Below are positions 4,491-5,718 of a DNA stretch of 5,718 bases, piece after piece. Positions within the stretch are counted from its first letter, which is position 1, and each line of letters opens with the position of its first letter. Source of the stretch: an uncultured Bacteroidales bacterium (GTDB taxonomy: Bacteria > Bacteroidota > Bacteroidia > Bacteroidales > UBA932); assembly GCA_946627685.1 (NCBI GenBank), contig CAMOVV010000090.1, positions 1 through 5,718 on the forward strand. The letters run 5' to 3'. Below the pieces are notes generated by a model. The model worked only from the letters and a program-made list of their open reading frames with translations, was not told where the DNA came from and did no database searches. Made by a program: the position numbers and the translations under genes.

Positions 4491-4832
4491 ATGATAATTA
4501 CATTCGCAACAGGGAACCTGACAAAAGACGCAACCACCCAGGTTATAACCCGCAACGGGCAAAAGGTGGAGTTCATCAGTTTCACCATAGCCTGCAATGA
4601 AACGATTGGCGAGACGCGTGAAACGACCTACTTCAACGTAACCGCCTCCAAGTCCGGGATCTTCCCTTACCTCAAGAAAGGGCAGCCCGTGAGCGTGGTC
4701 GGCTCGTTCCGTCAGAGTGAATCAAGGAACCAAGAGGGAAAGGCATTCCAACACAACAACCTCTCCGCCTTCCGCGTGGAGTTGGCTGGTAAGAAAGGGC
4801 AGGAACCTCAGGCCCAGCCCGGGGAGTGGTGA
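4491..4832 (+). CDS. ssb: Single-stranded DNA-binding protein
   Basis: A 113-aa OB-fold SSB. The N-terminus MIITFATGNLTKDATTQVI resembles the ..GNLT.DPE... start of bacterial SSBs, with FISFTIACNE (29-38), TTYFNVTASK (45-54) and YLKKGQPVSVVGSF (60-73) matching the following strands. It coats single-stranded DNA, here probably during transfer or copying of the element. The usual acidic C-terminal tip (DDDIPF-like), which recruits host repair and replication proteins, is missing; the protein ends in QPGEW. That hints at a specialised SSB. It lies between the MobC-like gene (2 nt upstream) and the relaxase (58 nt downstream), an uncommon spot that ties it to mobilization. Its start context AGAATAGATATG is shared with the clamp-like gene. 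Confidence 0.93.
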   Translation: MIITFATGNLTKDATTQVITRNGQKVEFISFTIACNETIGETRETTYFNVTASKSGIFPYLKKGQPVSVVGSFRQSESRNQEGKAFQHNNLSAFRVELAGKKGQEPQAQPGEW

Positions 4833-4890
4833 CTGCCACTCAAAACCATCGCATTCTCCTTTCCCAGACTCTTAGAGCAATAAAAGGAAC

Positions 4891-5718
4891 ATGGTCGTAA
4901 AGATTCATAAAAGCCGCGGAAGCATGAACGGAACCCTTACGTACAACGAAAGCAAGGTACGCAAGGGGATTGCGACCGTCATTGGGTTCGGAGGGATGCC
5001 GTCACCTGAACCGGCATTCGCAAGGATGACTTTCGGAAGACTGGAAAGAAGGAACATACGTACAGAGAATGTCAGTTTCCAAATGTCCATCAATCCAAAT
5101 CCAGAGGAACCATCGGAAGTCCTCGCCGACGAGGAGGCTTGCGACTACGCCAAGGATATTATGAAGTCCCTCGGCTATGGTTCACAACCGTATATCATAT
5201 ATAAGCATTTCGATATCGACAGGACACACTACCATGTCGTCTCATGTCGCGTAGACCTTCATGGGAAAAAAATCAACGATAAGTTTGAGAAGAAGCGTAT
5301 GGAGAAACTTATCCTCCGCCTTGCGGATAAGTATCACTATACTGTCGGAAACCCCAAGAAGAAAACCAAGAAGGAAAAAATCGTCGAAGAACAACCGCTG
5401 TTATATAACAATATAACAGAAATCGAACCAATCCCGCTCGGAATGGAACCTGTTCCTGCAGAAAGAATTCAGGAAGACGCTCTCTTCGATATGAGTGAAA
5501 TATCACCCATAGGGACCGTACCTTCCATAACAGAGAACGGACCTCAGGAGGAACCGGAGACAATTGCACCTTCAATAAGGTTCGACCCCAAGGGAAAGAA
5601 TGTCAAGGAACAATACCTGCGGGTCTTGGAAGAGGCAATGACCTATCAGTTCGCCACACTTAACCAATTCAAGGCGGTATGCGAAAGCCTTGGCGTAACA
5701 GTATCTACATATAACGAT
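4891..5718 (+). CDS. mobB: MOBP-type relaxase, N-terminal part (runs off the window)
   Basis: 276 residues are visible with no stop before the window edge. The relaxase cuts one strand at oriT, stays joined to the 5' end through a tyrosine and pilots the strand to the recipient. Motif I is GTLTYNESKV with Tyr18 as the likely catalytic residue, as in Bacteroides MobB proteins. The metal-binding histidine motif is KHFDIDRTHYHVVSCRVD (105-122), with His106, His113 and His115, followed by G.KIND. Residues 155-235 form a charged, Pro/Glu-rich linker. At 254-271 the FATLNQFKAVCESLGVTV stretch resembles the segment after the nuclease domain in related relaxases. The ATG at 4891 follows AAAAGGAAC, and an in-frame TAG at 4873 excludes a longer start. 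Both key motifs are intact, so it is probably active. Subfamily is by resemblance only. Confidence 0.92.
   Translation, partial: MVVKIHKSRGSMNGTLTYNESKVRKGIATVIGFGGMPSPEPAFARMTFGRLERRNIRTENVSFQMSINPNPEEPSEVLADEEACDYAKDIMKSLGYGSQPYIIYKHFDIDRTHYHVVSCRVDLHGKKINDKFEKKRMEKLILRLADKYHYTVGNPKKKTKKEKIVEEQPLLYNNITEIEPIPLGMEPVPAERIQEDALFDMSEISPIGTVPSITENGPQEEPETIAPSIRFDPKGKNVKEQYLRVLEEAMTYQFATLNQFKAVCESLGVTVSTYND

Noticed and set aside
5309..5575. 88-codon leftward frame
   Set aside because: Antisense to the relaxase, which has intact motifs and continuous coding.

Overview
The window looks like the mobilization/maintenance part of a Bacteroidales (Bacteroides, Parabacteroides or Prevotella type) plasmid or integrative conjugative element. 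Two facts support this. First, a pair of back-to-back promoters matches the Bacteroides pattern: TTTG at -33 and TAnnTTTG at -7, spaced 19 and 20 nt. Second, the gene set is a ParA-type ATPase with a small DNA-binding partner, facing a relaxosome accessory protein, an SSB and a MOBP-like relaxase that keeps its Tyr and His motifs. Host assignment is inference; no chromosomal marker gene is present.

Layout. Bases 1-1018 hold no convincing gene except a possible 11-codon fragment at the left edge. This stretch is packed with inverted repeats (nine separate stem-loop units, several of them nested), C-rich and G-poor linkers, and two diverged copies of an 18-nt sequence 722 bp apart. Bases 3757 down to 1019 form one five-gene minus-strand operon: an RHH/AT-hook-like protein, a ParA-family ATPase, an OB-fold-like protein of unknown role, a Cys-rich protein, and a 212-aa protein that resembles a short DNA sliding clamp. 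A minus-strand terminator follows at 929-961. Bases 3758-4083 are the divergent control region. It holds two promoters, AT-rich boxes that recur at the other end of the partner gene, and a hairpin cluster that is the best oriT candidate. Bases 4084-5718 read rightward: MobC-like protein, SSB, then a relaxase that runs off the right edge.

How the parts may work together (inference). The relaxase and the MobC-like protein would nick oriT. The SSB, the clamp-like protein and possibly the OB-like protein would handle single-stranded DNA or second-strand synthesis. ParA and its partner would segregate or position the element and probably control their own promoter. The least explained parts are the two-domain-sized clamp-like protein placed in a par operon, and the structured left kilobase, which may encode a large RNA or act as a single-stranded DNA structure.
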